From Holophaga sp. (GTDB lineage Bacteria; Acidobacteriota; Holophagae; Holophagales; Holophagaceae), in assembly GCA_031292735.1 (NCBI GenBank), contig JARLGP010000279.1:1-37226 (forward strand): DNA of 37,226 nt, written 5' to 3'. This document shows positions 1 to 7,075 of this stretch, piece by piece. The translations under genes and the position numbers were made by a program. Positions within the stretch are counted from its first letter, which is position 1, and every line of letters starts with the position of its first letter. Below the pieces are notes generated by a model, which was given only the letters and a program-made list of their open reading frames with translations, was not told the DNA's origin and ran no database searches.

Positions 1-1
1 G

Positions 2-556
2 GTGCTCACCGACGCCCAGGAGGGGGCCGACGGCGCCCGGGACACGGCCCGGCGCATGGCGGAACAGCACCCCGACCGCTACCTCTACCTGGACCAGTAC
101 AGCAACCCGCTGAACTGGCAGGCCCACTACGAGACCACCGGGCCGGAGATCTGGGCGCAGACCGGGGGCCGGATCACCCATTTCCTGGCCATCATGGGCA
201 CCAGCGGGACCTTCACCGGGGTGAGCCGGCGGCTCAAGGAACTCAACCCCACCATCCAGCGCATCACCGTGCAGCCCGACGCCGCCTACCACGGCATCGA
301 GGGAACCAAGCACTACGCCTCCACCGAGGTCCCGCCCATCTTCGATCCGAGTCTGGTGCACCGGCAGGTGGACGTGTCCACCGAGGAGGCCCAGGCCATG
401 GCCGTGCGCCTGGCCCGGGAGGAGGGCCTGCCGGCGGGCATCAGCGGCGGCGCGGCGGTGGCCGCGGCCCTGAAGGTGGCGGAGGGCCTCGAGGCCGGGC
501 TGATCGTGACGATCCTTCCGGACAACGTCATGAAGTCCCTGGGAGAGCGGCCATGA
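2..556 (+). CDS. cysM: Cysteine synthase, CysM-like (5' partial)
   Basis: This is the C-terminal 184 residues of a fold-type II PLP cysteine synthase; the family is about 300 residues long, so the part with the PLP lysine lies outside the window. The phosphate-binding loop GTSGTFTG and the SGG cofactor-ring motif in GISGGAAV are visible. The region around YASTEVPPIFDP resembles CysM of actinobacteria more than CysK. CysM of Mycobacterium uses O-phosphoserine and a thiocarboxylated carrier protein as sulfur donor. The next two genes encode a JAMM protease and a sulfur-carrier/E1 fusion, the same partners as in the mec-cysO-cysM system, which supports that role. Its stop overlaps the start of the JAMM gene (ATGA), so the two are translationally coupled. 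The substrate assignment (phosphoserine versus acetylserine) is inferred from context. Confidence 0.85.
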   Translation: MLTDAQEGADGARDTARRMAEQHPDRYLYLDQYSNPLNWQAHYETTGPEIWAQTGGRITHFLAIMGTSGTFTGVSRRLKELNPTIQRITVQPDAAYHGIEGTKHYASTEVPPIFDPSLVHRQVDVSTEEAQAMAVRLAREEGLPAGISGGAAVAAALKVAEGLEAGLIVTILPDNVMKSLGERP

Positions 557-999
557 CCGGGCCGCGCATGCGCGAGCTTCCGGCCGAGGTGGAGCGCCAG
601 CTGCGCCGCCACTGCCAGGAGCAGTACCCCGACGAGGCCTGCGGCGCGCTGTTCGGCCAGGGCGACGGCGACGCCTCGGCCTGGACGGTGACCGGCATCA
701 GCGCCGCCCCCAACGTGCACGGCGACGACCGCCGGCGCCGCTACCTGGTCCCGCCCGAGTTCCAGCTCCAGGCGGAGCGGCACGCCGTGGCCACCGGCCA
801 GGAGGTGCTGGGCTACTACCACAGCCATCCCGACCACCCCGCCCAGCCGTCCGAATACGACCGGGTCCACGCCTGGTTCGGCTACCTGTACCTGATCTGC
901 TCGGTCCAGCGGGGCCGGGCCGGCGACCTCAACGCCTTCACCCTGGACGCCCAGGGCGGGGCCTTCGTGCCGGTGCCGCGCGCCGGCGCGAACCCATGA
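553..999 (+). CDS. JAMM/MPN metalloprotease, Mec+-like (M67 family)
   Basis: A 148-residue protein with a complete JAMM zinc site: Glu28 in the EACG motif, then H90-S-H92-P, with Ser100 and Asp103 in SEYD. In Mycobacterium the related Mec+ hydrolyses the cysteine adduct from the C-terminal Gly-Gly of CysO, releasing free cysteine. It lies between cysM and a gene whose product starts with a ThiS/MoaD-like domain, so the same job is likely here. A second possible job is cutting the internal Gly-Gly junction of that fusion to free the carrier domain. The start at 553 overlaps the cysM stop; an in-frame ATG at 568 is possible. The family call is firm; the substrate is inferred. Confidence 0.88.
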   Translation: MTGPRMRELPAEVERQLRRHCQEQYPDEACGALFGQGDGDASAWTVTGISAAPNVHGDDRRRRYLVPPEFQLQAERHAVATGQEVLGYYHSHPDHPAQPSEYDRVHAWFGYLYLICSVQRGRAGDLNAFTLDAQGGAFVPVPRAGANP

Positions 1000-1018
1000 C
1001 CAACCGGGAGACCCATCC

Positions 1019-2443
1019 ATGGCTGTTTCGATCCTGATCCCCACGCCGTTGCGCCGGTACGTGGGCGGCGCCAAGAGCGTATCCGTGGAGGCCGGGACGG
1101 CCGCCCAGGCGGTGGCCGCGCTGGTGGCGGCGAGCCCGGAGCTGGGCCGGCAGCTGCTGGACGACACGGGCAAGCTGCGCACCTTCGTCAACCTCTACCT
1201 GGGCGACCAGAACGTGCGCCACCTGGCTCCGGACCTGGAGGCCGTGCCGCTCAAGGACGGCGACGTGCTGACCATCGTCCCGGCCATCGCCGGCGGGGCG
1301 GGGGAGCTGTCCCGGCAGGAGGTCCTGCGCTACAGCCGGCACCTGATCATGCCGGAGATCACCCTGGAAGGGCAGAAGCGGCTCAAGGCGGCCCGGGTGC
1401 TGTGCATCGGCGCGGGCGGGCTGGGTTCGCCGCTGACCCTGTACCTGGCCGCCGCGGGGGTGGGCACCCTCGGGGTGGTGGAGTACGACACGGTGGACCT
1501 CACCAACCTCCAGCGGCAGATCCTGTATTCCACGGCCGATGTGGGCCGGCCCAAGCTGGCCGCGGCCAAGGAACGGCTCACCCAGCTCAACCCCGAGATC
1601 GAGATCGTCACCCACGCGGTGCAGCTGGCCAGCTGGAACGCCATGGACCTGTTCCAGGACTACGACATCATCGCCGACGGCACCGACAACTTCCCCACCC
1701 GCTACCTGGTCAACGACGCCTGCGTGCTGTCCGGCAAGCCCAACGTGTACGCCAGCATCTTCCGGTTCGAAGGCCAGGTGAGCGTGTTCGGCGCCGGGGG
1801 CCCATGCTACCGCTGCCTGTTCCCCGAACCGCCGCCGGCCGACCTGGTGCCCTCCTGCGCCGAGGGCGGCGTGCTGGGGGTGCTGCCGGGGATCATCGGC
1901 TCGCTGCAGGCCCTGGAGGTGCTCAAGCTGATCCTGGGGGTGGGCGATTCCCTTTCCGGGCGGCTGGTGCTGTTCGACGCCCTGGCCTTCAAGTTCACCG
2001 AACTGGCCGTGCGCAAGGACCCGGCCTGCGCGGTCTGCGGCGAGGCGCCCACGGTCACCGCCCCGGTGGACTACGAGGCGTTCTGCCGGATCCGCGGGGC
2101 GGAGCCGGAGACCGACGGCAGCAACGTCGCCACCATCTCGGTGGAGGATTTCAACCGGCGCCGGCAGGCCGGGGAGAGCCTGCCCCTGCTGGACGTCCGG
2201 GAACCCTTCGAGGCCGAGATCGTCCGGATTCCCGGCGCCATCCGCTTCCCGCTGAGCGAGCTTCCCGCCCGCCTGCACGAGCTGGATTCCTCCGACAGCT
2301 ACACCCTCCACTGCCATAAGACCGGGCAGAGCACCGAGGCCTACCAGCTTCTGCGCAAGGCCGGCTTCAACCGGATCAACGTCCTGGCGGGCGGAGTCGA
2401 CGCCTGGGCGGAACGCATCGATCCATCCCTGCCGCGCTACTGA
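1019..2443 (+). CDS. ThiS/CysO-like carrier - E1 adenylyltransferase - rhodanese fusion
   Basis: A 474-residue three-domain protein. Residues 1-93 form a beta-grasp sulfur carrier ending in Gly92-Gly93. Residues about 97-345 are a MoeB/ThiF/MoeZ E1 domain with the nucleotide loop GAGGLGS (131-137), a candidate catalytic Cys280 in SCAEGGV, and a zinc site from C263/C266 and C337/C340. Residues about 370-474 are a rhodanese domain with Cys432 in HCHKTGQS. The E1 should adenylate a carrier Gly-Gly and the rhodanese should supply persulfide sulfur, giving a thiocarboxylate for CysM. The carrier glycines are internal, so the C-terminus that must be activated is not free unless the protein is cut there; the upstream JAMM protease is the obvious candidate. 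The reading frame is intact across the junction. Confidence 0.88.
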   Translation: MAVSILIPTPLRRYVGGAKSVSVEAGTAAQAVAALVAASPELGRQLLDDTGKLRTFVNLYLGDQNVRHLAPDLEAVPLKDGDVLTIVPAIAGGAGELSRQEVLRYSRHLIMPEITLEGQKRLKAARVLCIGAGGLGSPLTLYLAAAGVGTLGVVEYDTVDLTNLQRQILYSTADVGRPKLAAAKERLTQLNPEIEIVTHAVQLASWNAMDLFQDYDIIADGTDNFPTRYLVNDACVLSGKPNVYASIFRFEGQVSVFGAGGPCYRCLFPEPPPADLVPSCAEGGVLGVLPGIIGSLQALEVLKLILGVGDSLSGRLVLFDALAFKFTELAVRKDPACAVCGEAPTVTAPVDYEAFCRIRGAEPETDGSNVATISVEDFNRRRQAGESLPLLDVREPFEAEIVRIPGAIRFPLSELPARLHELDSSDSYTLHCHKTGQSTEAYQLLRKAGFNRINVLAGGVDAWAERIDPSLPRY

Positions 2444-2490
2444 GCACGGATTCTGTGACAAGTTCAACCCACCAACCTGAAGGAGGAGAC

Positions 2491-3420
2491 ATGTCCCCTG
2501 AAACCACTCGGCGCGTCCTGGGCGACGCCGGCGCACGACAGCTTGCCGACATCCAGAAAACGCCCCCCCAGACGTCCATCATCACTCCCCGCTGGCTGCC
2601 CCGCTTCCTGTCCTGGGTTCCGGTGGAGGCCGGGGTCTACCGGGTGAACCGCACCCGGGACGACGGCACCGCCGTGGCGGTGGTCTGCACCGCCAAGACC
2701 GACCAGGAGCTGCCCACCTCCTTCGTGGACTACCTGGAGAAGCCGCGGGAGTACGTGCTCAGCTCCATCAAGTCGGTGGTGGGGGTGCACACCCGCATCA
2801 GCGACCTCTACAGCCATCCCCACGACCAGATCAAGGAGCAGCTCCGCCTGGTGGTGGAGAACCTGAAGGAGAAGCAGGAGTACGAACTCATCAACAACCA
2901 GGACTACGGCCTGCTCAAGAACGCCGACGCCGGGTTCCGCTTCCCCACCCGCAAGGGGCCGCCCGCTCCCGACGACCTGGACGAGCTGCTGTCCCGGGTA
3001 TGGAAGGAGCCGGCCTTCTTCCTGGCCCACCCGCGCGCCATCGCCGCCTTCGGCCGCGAGTGCACCCGGCGCGGGGTGCCCCCGCCGACCGTGACCCTGT
3101 TCGGCAACCCCTTCCTCACCTGGCGCGGGGTGCCCCTGGTGCCCAGCGACAAGGTGCCCATCACCGGCAACAAGGGCCACGCCAAGTCCAGCATCCTGCT
3201 CATCCGCACCGGCGAGGCCAAGCAGGGGGTGGTTGGCCTGTTCCAGGCCGGCCTGCCCGGGGAACAGGCGCCGGGGCTTTCGGTGCGGTTCATGGGCATC
3301 GACGCCACTACCATCGCCTCCTACCTGGTGTCGCTGTACTGCTCCGCCGCGGTGCTCACCGAGGACGCCCTGGGCGTCCTGGAGAACGTCGATGTGGATT
3401 CCTACCATGAATACGCGTGA
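2491..3420 (+). CDS. Family 2A encapsulin shell protein (SrpI-like)
   Basis: A 309-residue protein that I recognise as a family 2A encapsulin (HK97-fold shell). It matches my memory of Synechococcus SrpI along its length, including ITPRWLPRFLSWVPVEAG near the N-terminus, SDLYSHPHDQIKEQLRL in the middle and EQAPGLSVRFMGI near the C-terminus. Family 2A shells assemble into icosahedral compartments and load a cysteine desulfurase, which is the next gene. The start at 2491 is chosen because a strong AAGGAGG-type site sits just upstream; an in-frame GTG at 2455 would place that site inside the gene. No cyclic-nucleotide-binding insertion, as in family 2B, is present. The shell would sequester the desulfurase and, by analogy with published family 2A systems, elemental sulfur. 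Confidence 0.93.
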   Translation: MSPETTRRVLGDAGARQLADIQKTPPQTSIITPRWLPRFLSWVPVEAGVYRVNRTRDDGTAVAVVCTAKTDQELPTSFVDYLEKPREYVLSSIKSVVGVHTRISDLYSHPHDQIKEQLRLVVENLKEKQEYELINNQDYGLLKNADAGFRFPTRKGPPAPDDLDELLSRVWKEPAFFLAHPRAIAAFGRECTRRGVPPPTVTLFGNPFLTWRGVPLVPSDKVPITGNKGHAKSSILLIRTGEAKQGVVGLFQAGLPGEQAPGLSVRFMGIDATTIASYLVSLYCSAAVLTEDALGVLENVDVDSYHEYA

Positions 3421-4904
3421 CCGCCATGACCCATCCTGATCTCATCCCCGTGGCGGACACCGGGCCCTTCGACGTTGGACTCGTGGCCCGGATCGCCAAC
3501 GAACTGTTCCGCGGCGTGCCCGACAGCGCGCCGCCGCCCGCGCCTTCCGGCCCGGGCTACTACTTCCTGGACCAGGCCCCGGCCGCGCCGGCCGCTCCGG
3601 CCGCTTGGGCCGCCGGCTCCCCCGAGTTCCTGGACCTCACCGGGCCGCCGCCCCGGCTGGATGCCCAGCCCGGCCCCTTCGACGTGCTCTCGGTGCGGCG
3701 CGACTTTCCCATCCTGGAGCAGCGGGTTCACGGCAGGCCCCTGGTGTGGCTGGACAACGCGGCCACCACCCAGAAGCCTAACGCCGTGATCGACCGGCTC
3801 TCGGACTTCTACCGGCACGACTACTCGAACATCCATCGTGCCGCCCACGCCCTGGCGGCGCGGGCGACGGATGCCTACGAGGGCGCCCGGGAGAAGGTGC
3901 GGCGCTTCCTGAACGCGGGTTCGGCCCAGGAGATCGTCTTCGTCCGCGGTGCCACGGAGGCGATCAACCTGGCCGCCCAGAGCTGGGGGCGCCGCCATGT
4001 GGGCAAGGACGACGAGATCGTCATCACCTGGCTGGAACACCACGCCAACATTGTCCCGTGGCAGCAGCTGGCCGCCGAGAAGGGGGCGAAGCTGCGCGTG
4101 GCCCCGCTGGACGACCGGGGCCAGGTGCTGCTGGACGAGTACGAGAAGCTGCTCAACCCGCGCACCCGCCTGGTTTCCCTGGCGCACGTGTCCAACGCCC
4201 TGGGCACCGTCAACCCGGTGCGGGAGATGGTCGCCATGGCCCACCGCCACGGCGCGCGGGTGCTGGTGGACGGGGCCCAGGCGGTGTCCCACATGCCGGT
4301 GGACGTGCAGGCCCTGGACGCGGATTTCTACGCATTCTCGGGGCACAAGGTGTTCGGCCCCTCCGGCATCGGCGTGCTCTACGGCAAGGCCGAGCTGCTG
4401 GCGGCCGCCCCGCCCTGGCAGGGCGGCGGCAACATGATCGCCGACGTGACCTTCGAACGCACCCTGTTCCAGGCTCCGCCGGCCCGGTTCGAGGCGGGCA
4501 CCGGCAGCATCGCCGACGCCGTGGGGCTGGGCGCGGCGCTGGACTACGTCGCCGGGGTCGGCATGGACAGGATCTGCCGGTACGAGCACGAGCTGCTGGA
4601 CTACGCCACCGCCGCCCTGGTGCAGGTGCCCGGGCTCCGGCTGATCGGCACCGCGCCCGAGAAGGCCGGCGTGCTCTCCTTCGTCCTGGCCGGATTCCGC
4701 ACGGAGGATGTGGGCACCGCCCTGGACCGGGAAGGCATCGCCCTGCGCGCCGGGCACCACTGCGCCCAGCCGGCCCTGCGCCGGTTCGGCGTGGAGGCCT
4801 CGGTGCGGCCCTCCCTGGCGCTCTACACCACCCGCGGCGACATCGACGCCCTGGTGGCCGCCCTGCGGGACCTGACCGGGGGATCCAGCAGGTTCAAGCT
4901 CTAG
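3417..4904 (+). CDS. sufS: SufS-type cysteine desulfurase, probable encapsulin cargo
   Basis: A 495-residue group II cysteine desulfurase preceded by a roughly 90-residue Pro/Ala-rich, low-complexity extension. The catalytic core starts near residue 92 and shows the PLP lysine K311 in SGHKVFG and the persulfide cysteine C449 in RAGHHCAQP. The extension holds short conserved-looking blocks: ARIANELF (24-31), GYYFLDQ (47-53) and PEFLDL (69-74). Disordered extensions with such motifs target desulfurases into family 2A encapsulins. The gene overlaps the encapsulin stop (GTGA), so shell and cargo are coupled. An ATG at 3426 is an alternative start. It would convert cysteine to alanine and enzyme-bound persulfide inside the shell. 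The core function is certain; the targeting role is inferred from family knowledge and position. Confidence 0.93.
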   Translation: MTAMTHPDLIPVADTGPFDVGLVARIANELFRGVPDSAPPPAPSGPGYYFLDQAPAAPAAPAAWAAGSPEFLDLTGPPPRLDAQPGPFDVLSVRRDFPILEQRVHGRPLVWLDNAATTQKPNAVIDRLSDFYRHDYSNIHRAAHALAARATDAYEGAREKVRRFLNAGSAQEIVFVRGATEAINLAAQSWGRRHVGKDDEIVITWLEHHANIVPWQQLAAEKGAKLRVAPLDDRGQVLLDEYEKLLNPRTRLVSLAHVSNALGTVNPVREMVAMAHRHGARVLVDGAQAVSHMPVDVQALDADFYAFSGHKVFGPSGIGVLYGKAELLAAAPPWQGGGNMIADVTFERTLFQAPPARFEAGTGSIADAVGLGAALDYVAGVGMDRICRYEHELLDYATAALVQVPGLRLIGTAPEKAGVLSFVLAGFRTEDVGTALDREGIALRAGHHCAQPALRRFGVEASVRPSLALYTTRGDIDALVAALRDLTGGSSRFKL

Positions 4905-4928
4905 CCGGAAAGGCCGGAAAACGCTTAA

Positions 4929-4949
4929 TTCTTATTTAATTGGTAAGAA
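4929..4949. promoter_or_regulatory. Candidate operator: dyad CTTA-N9-TAAG
   Basis: An AT-rich dyad in the gap before the nif-like/met operon: TTCTTA, nine bases, TAAGAA. It has the T-N11-A form typical of LysR-type regulator sites and its centre lies about 24 bases upstream of a good -35 box. A related sequence (same TTCTTATTT block, five different bases, then GTAAG) occurs upstream of the other sulfur operon at 23877-23897. The regulator is unknown; CysB/CymR-like control is a guess. The position relative to the promoter differs between the two sites, so a shared role is uncertain. Confidence 0.35.
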
Positions 4950-4962
4950 AAGAAAAAAGGAA

Positions 4963-4992
4963 TTGACAGCATACCTGACCCAGGTGTCTACT
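4963..4992 (+). promoter_or_regulatory. Predicted sigma70-type promoter of the nifX-met-nif operon
   Basis: A perfect TTGACA (4963-4968), an 18-base spacer and TCTACT (4987-4992, four of six consensus bases). Transcription would start near 5000, giving a leader of about 250 nt that contains the polycysteine peptide and the terminator before nifX at 5250. The dyad at 4929-4949 would be centred near -60. Confidence 0.5.
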
Positions 4993-5070
4993 TGGGGTGA
5001 AGAACAAATTCTTTCTTTACCGGTAGGTTTAGTAATGAAGCCCGCCGTCCCTCATTGCGGAGAACTGCTC

Positions 5071-5142
5071 GTGACCAGGATCGTTGCACACCCAGGGCTG
5101 ACCAAGGTCATGGCCTGTTGCTGTCGGGGCGCCACCACCTAG
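5071..5142 (+). CDS. Polycysteine leader peptide 1 (cysteine attenuator)
   Basis: A 23-codon ORF starting with GTG at 5071, seven bases after GCGGAGA (a good ribosome-binding site), ending TAG at 5140-5142. Residues 15-19 are ACCCR, with codons TGT TGC TGT. The same gap also allows an in-frame ATG start at 5035. A homologous 23-residue ORF with ACCCR at the same positions precedes the opposing operon (23836-23765). Cysteine-rich leader peptides that control sulfur genes by attenuation are known in actinobacteria. Here the peptide is followed after 27 bases by a strong terminator hairpin. The conserved CCTAGGTCC overlapping the stop codon contains GGTCC (5142-5146), which can pair with GGACC (5180-5184) in the hairpin 5' arm. 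A ribosome stalled at the Cys codons would leave that segment free; one at the stop codon would cover it. Confidence 0.8.
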   Translation: MTRIVAHPGLTKVMACCCRGATT

Positions 5143-5169
5143 GTCCTGCGACAAGCTTGCTCCGTTTCC

Positions 5170-5220
5170 CCCCAAGGCCGGACCGATCGCAGAACTGATC
5201 GATCCGGCCTTGGGGCTTTT
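5170..5220 (+). terminator. Rho-independent terminator/attenuator before nifX
   Basis: A 13-bp perfect stem, CCCCAAGGCCGGA (5170-5182) with its complement at 5203-5215, extended inward by CGATC/GATCG after one mismatch, with loop GCAGAACT. The tail is C-TTTT-G, a short U tract. It lies downstream of the leader peptide and 34 bases before the nifX start, so it most likely works as an attenuator of this operon rather than only ending the sufS transcript. Its 5' arm and loop share 14 identical bases (GCCGGACCGATCGC) with the hairpin of the opposing operon's leader. Confidence 0.8.
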
Positions 5221-5249
5221 GTACGCACGTTTTCATCAGGAACACCTTC

Positions 5250-5579
5250 ATGAGCCAAACCGTCGCCGTCGCCTTGCAACCCGGAACCCGTGAGACCGGG
5301 CACTTCGGGCAGTCCTTCGGGTTCCGCATCTACCGGGACCAGGAGTTCCTGGAAGAGCGCAGCACCACCCCGTTCTGCGGCCGGAGCCCCGGGGCCGACC
5401 CCATCGACCAGGTGCTGGACGCGGTGCGCGACTGCGCGCTGGTGGTGGTGGCGGCCATCGGCCCCTGCGGCCGGGAGGCCCTGGAGGAGGCGGGCATCGC
5501 CGTGGCGGTCTTCCAGGGCGACGCCGACGAGGCCGCGGCCAGGGTGTTCGCGGCCCGGCAGAGGCGCCTCCATGATTGA
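5250..5579 (+). CDS. NifX/NafY-family Fe-S/FeMo-co-type cluster carrier
   Basis: A 109-residue single-domain protein of the dinitrogenase iron-molybdenum cofactor family (NifX, the C-terminus of NifB, NafY). Visible family features are the N-terminal beta strand with HFGQSFGFRIY, a mid-protein Cys, the DxxIGPCGREALEEAGI-type stretch and a final GDADEA. Such proteins bind NifB-co or later cluster intermediates and pass them to scaffold or enzyme. NifB three genes downstream of the importer and two NifD/K-like pairs in this locus fit that role. It is the first gene of the operon after the attenuator and overlaps metN by 8 bases. The exact cluster carried is unknown. Confidence 0.82.
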   Translation: MSQTVAVALQPGTRETGHFGQSFGFRIYRDQEFLEERSTTPFCGRSPGADPIDQVLDAVRDCALVVVAAIGPCGREALEEAGIAVAVFQGDADEAAARVFAARQRRLHD

Positions 5580-6351
5580 AGTGCGGAACCTGCGCAAGAC
5601 CTTCGTGACCCCGGCGGCGCGGGTTCTGGCCCTGGACGGGGTGGACCTGTCCGTCCAGAAGGGGGACATCTTCGGCATCGTCGGCTTTTCCGGCTCCGGC
5701 AAATCCACCCTGCTGCGCTGCCTCAACCTCCTGGAACGCCCGGATTCGGGCACCGTGGTGATGGACGGCCAGGAAACCACCGCGCTGGACCGGGGCCGGC
5801 TGGGCACCCTGCGCCGGAAGATCGGCATGATCTTCCAGCACTTCAACCTGTTCGACGCGCGCACGGTGCACGACAACATCGCCTACCCGCTGGAGATCGC
5901 CAAGGCGGAACCCCGGCGGATCCGCGAGCGGGTGGCGGAACTGGCCAGTCTGGTGGGCATCGAGGACAAGCTCAAGGCCTATCCGGGGCAGCTTTCCGGC
6001 GGCCAGAAGCAGCGGGTGGCCATCGCCCGCGCCCTGGCCAACGATCCCATCGTCCTGCTCAGCGACGAGGCCACCTCGGCCCTGGATCCCGAAACCACCT
6101 GGTCGATCCTCCAGCTGCTCAAGGACATCAACGTCAAGACCGGGCTGACCATCGCCTTCGTCACCCACGAACTGGACGTGGTGCGGGTGCTTTGCGACCG
6201 GGTGGCGGTGTTGGAAGTGGGCCGGATCGCCGAACAGGGGAACGTGGACCAGGTCTTCCAGAACCCCCGGAGCCAGGCCGGAAAACGCCTGGTGGAAATC
6301 TCCCGCGGCTTCCGCGAGGGGCGCCTGTTCACCGACGGAGGTGGAATTTGA
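5572..6351 (+). CDS. metN: MetN-type ABC importer ATPase lacking the NIL domain
   Basis: A 259-residue ABC ATPase with Walker A GFSGSGKS, the signature LSGGQKQR and Walker B LLSDEATSALD, all in the wording typical of MetN. It would energise import through MetI with substrate delivered by MetQ. E. coli MetN is about 340 residues because it carries a C-terminal NIL/ACT-like domain that binds methionine and shuts transport off; this protein stops right after the ATPase fold, so that feedback is absent. The start at 5572 (inside the nifX end) matches the MetN N-terminus MIEVRNLRKTF. Its stop overlaps the metI start (TTGA). The substrate could be methionine or a related thioether. Confidence 0.92.
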   Translation: MIEVRNLRKTFVTPAARVLALDGVDLSVQKGDIFGIVGFSGSGKSTLLRCLNLLERPDSGTVVMDGQETTALDRGRLGTLRRKIGMIFQHFNLFDARTVHDNIAYPLEIAKAEPRRIRERVAELASLVGIEDKLKAYPGQLSGGQKQRVAIARALANDPIVLLSDEATSALDPETTWSILQLLKDINVKTGLTIAFVTHELDVVRVLCDRVAVLEVGRIAEQGNVDQVFQNPRSQAGKRLVEISRGFREGRLFTDGGGI

Positions 6352-7013
6352 ACCAGCTCACCGCCATGCTGCTCACTGGTCTCGAAGACACGCTGTACAT
6401 GACCTTCCTGGCCGCCGCCATCGGCATGGCCATCGGCCTGCCCCTGGGCGCGGTGCTCACCATCACCACCAAGGGCCACGCGCTGGAATCGCCCCGGCTC
6501 AACCGGGCGCTGGGCGCGGTGGTGAACATGGGCCGGTCGTTCCCGTCGCTGATCCTGATCATTCTGCTGCTGCCCCTGTCCCGACTCATCGTGGGCACCA
6601 CCCTGGGCCCCACCGCCGCCCTGGTGCCGCTTTCGGTGGAGATGGCCCCGTTCATCGGCCGGGTCACCGAAAACGCCTTCAAGGAGGTGGAGCAGGGCAA
6701 GATCGAGGCGGCCCTGGCCATGGGCACCGGGCCCTGGGCCATGATCTGCAAGGTGCTCATCCCGGAGGCCATGCCTTCCCTGGTCCGGGGCACCACCCTG
6801 GTGCTGATCTCCACCCTGGGGCTCACCGCCATCGCCGGCTGCATCGGCGCCGGGGGCCTGGGCAGCCTGGCCATCCGCTACGGCTACCAGCGCTTCCGCA
6901 CCGACATCATGTTCGCCACGGTGGCCCTGCTCATTCTCCTGGTGTCGGCCATCCAGCTCACCGGCAACCAGGTCGCCAAACGCATCGGAAGGAGGAGGCA
7001 TGTCTATGAATGA
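6348..7013 (+). CDS. metI: MetI-type ABC importer permease
   Basis: A 221-residue inner-membrane permease of the D-methionine/methionine family, the size of E. coli MetI (217). Several hydrophobic segments are clear (for example around MTFLAAAIGMAIGLPLGAVL and LILIILLLPL). The EAA-type coupling loop is seen near EAALAMGTGPWAMICKVLIP. The TTG at 6348 is preferred over upstream in-frame codons because GGAGG lies five bases upstream and the codon overlaps the metN stop. It forms the channel of the MetNIQ complex with MetN and MetQ. Confidence 0.9.
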   Translation: MNQLTAMLLTGLEDTLYMTFLAAAIGMAIGLPLGAVLTITTKGHALESPRLNRALGAVVNMGRSFPSLILIILLLPLSRLIVGTTLGPTAALVPLSVEMAPFIGRVTENAFKEVEQGKIEAALAMGTGPWAMICKVLIPEAMPSLVRGTTLVLISTLGLTAIAGCIGAGGLGSLAIRYGYQRFRTDIMFATVALLILLVSAIQLTGNQVAKRIGRRRHVYE

Positions 7014-7075
7014 GCGCTGTTGACCCTCCCCCGCGACCTTTTCTGTCCACCCTCTTCGACCCTGAAAGGACCATC

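Noticed and set aside
5018..5110. Palindromes TACCGGTA and TGACCAAGGTCA in the first leader as operators
   Set aside because: They are not repeated in the second leader, and TGACCAAGGTCA lies inside the leader-peptide coding sequence; chance or RNA structure is as likely.
4905..5249. SAM riboswitch or T-box in the leader before nifX
   Set aside because: No SAM-I, SAM-II or SAH core and no T-box AGGGUGGNACCGCG sequence could be found on the plus strand. A short GAAGCCCGCC match to the SAM-I core lacks the surrounding helices and is explained by the alternative leader reading frame.
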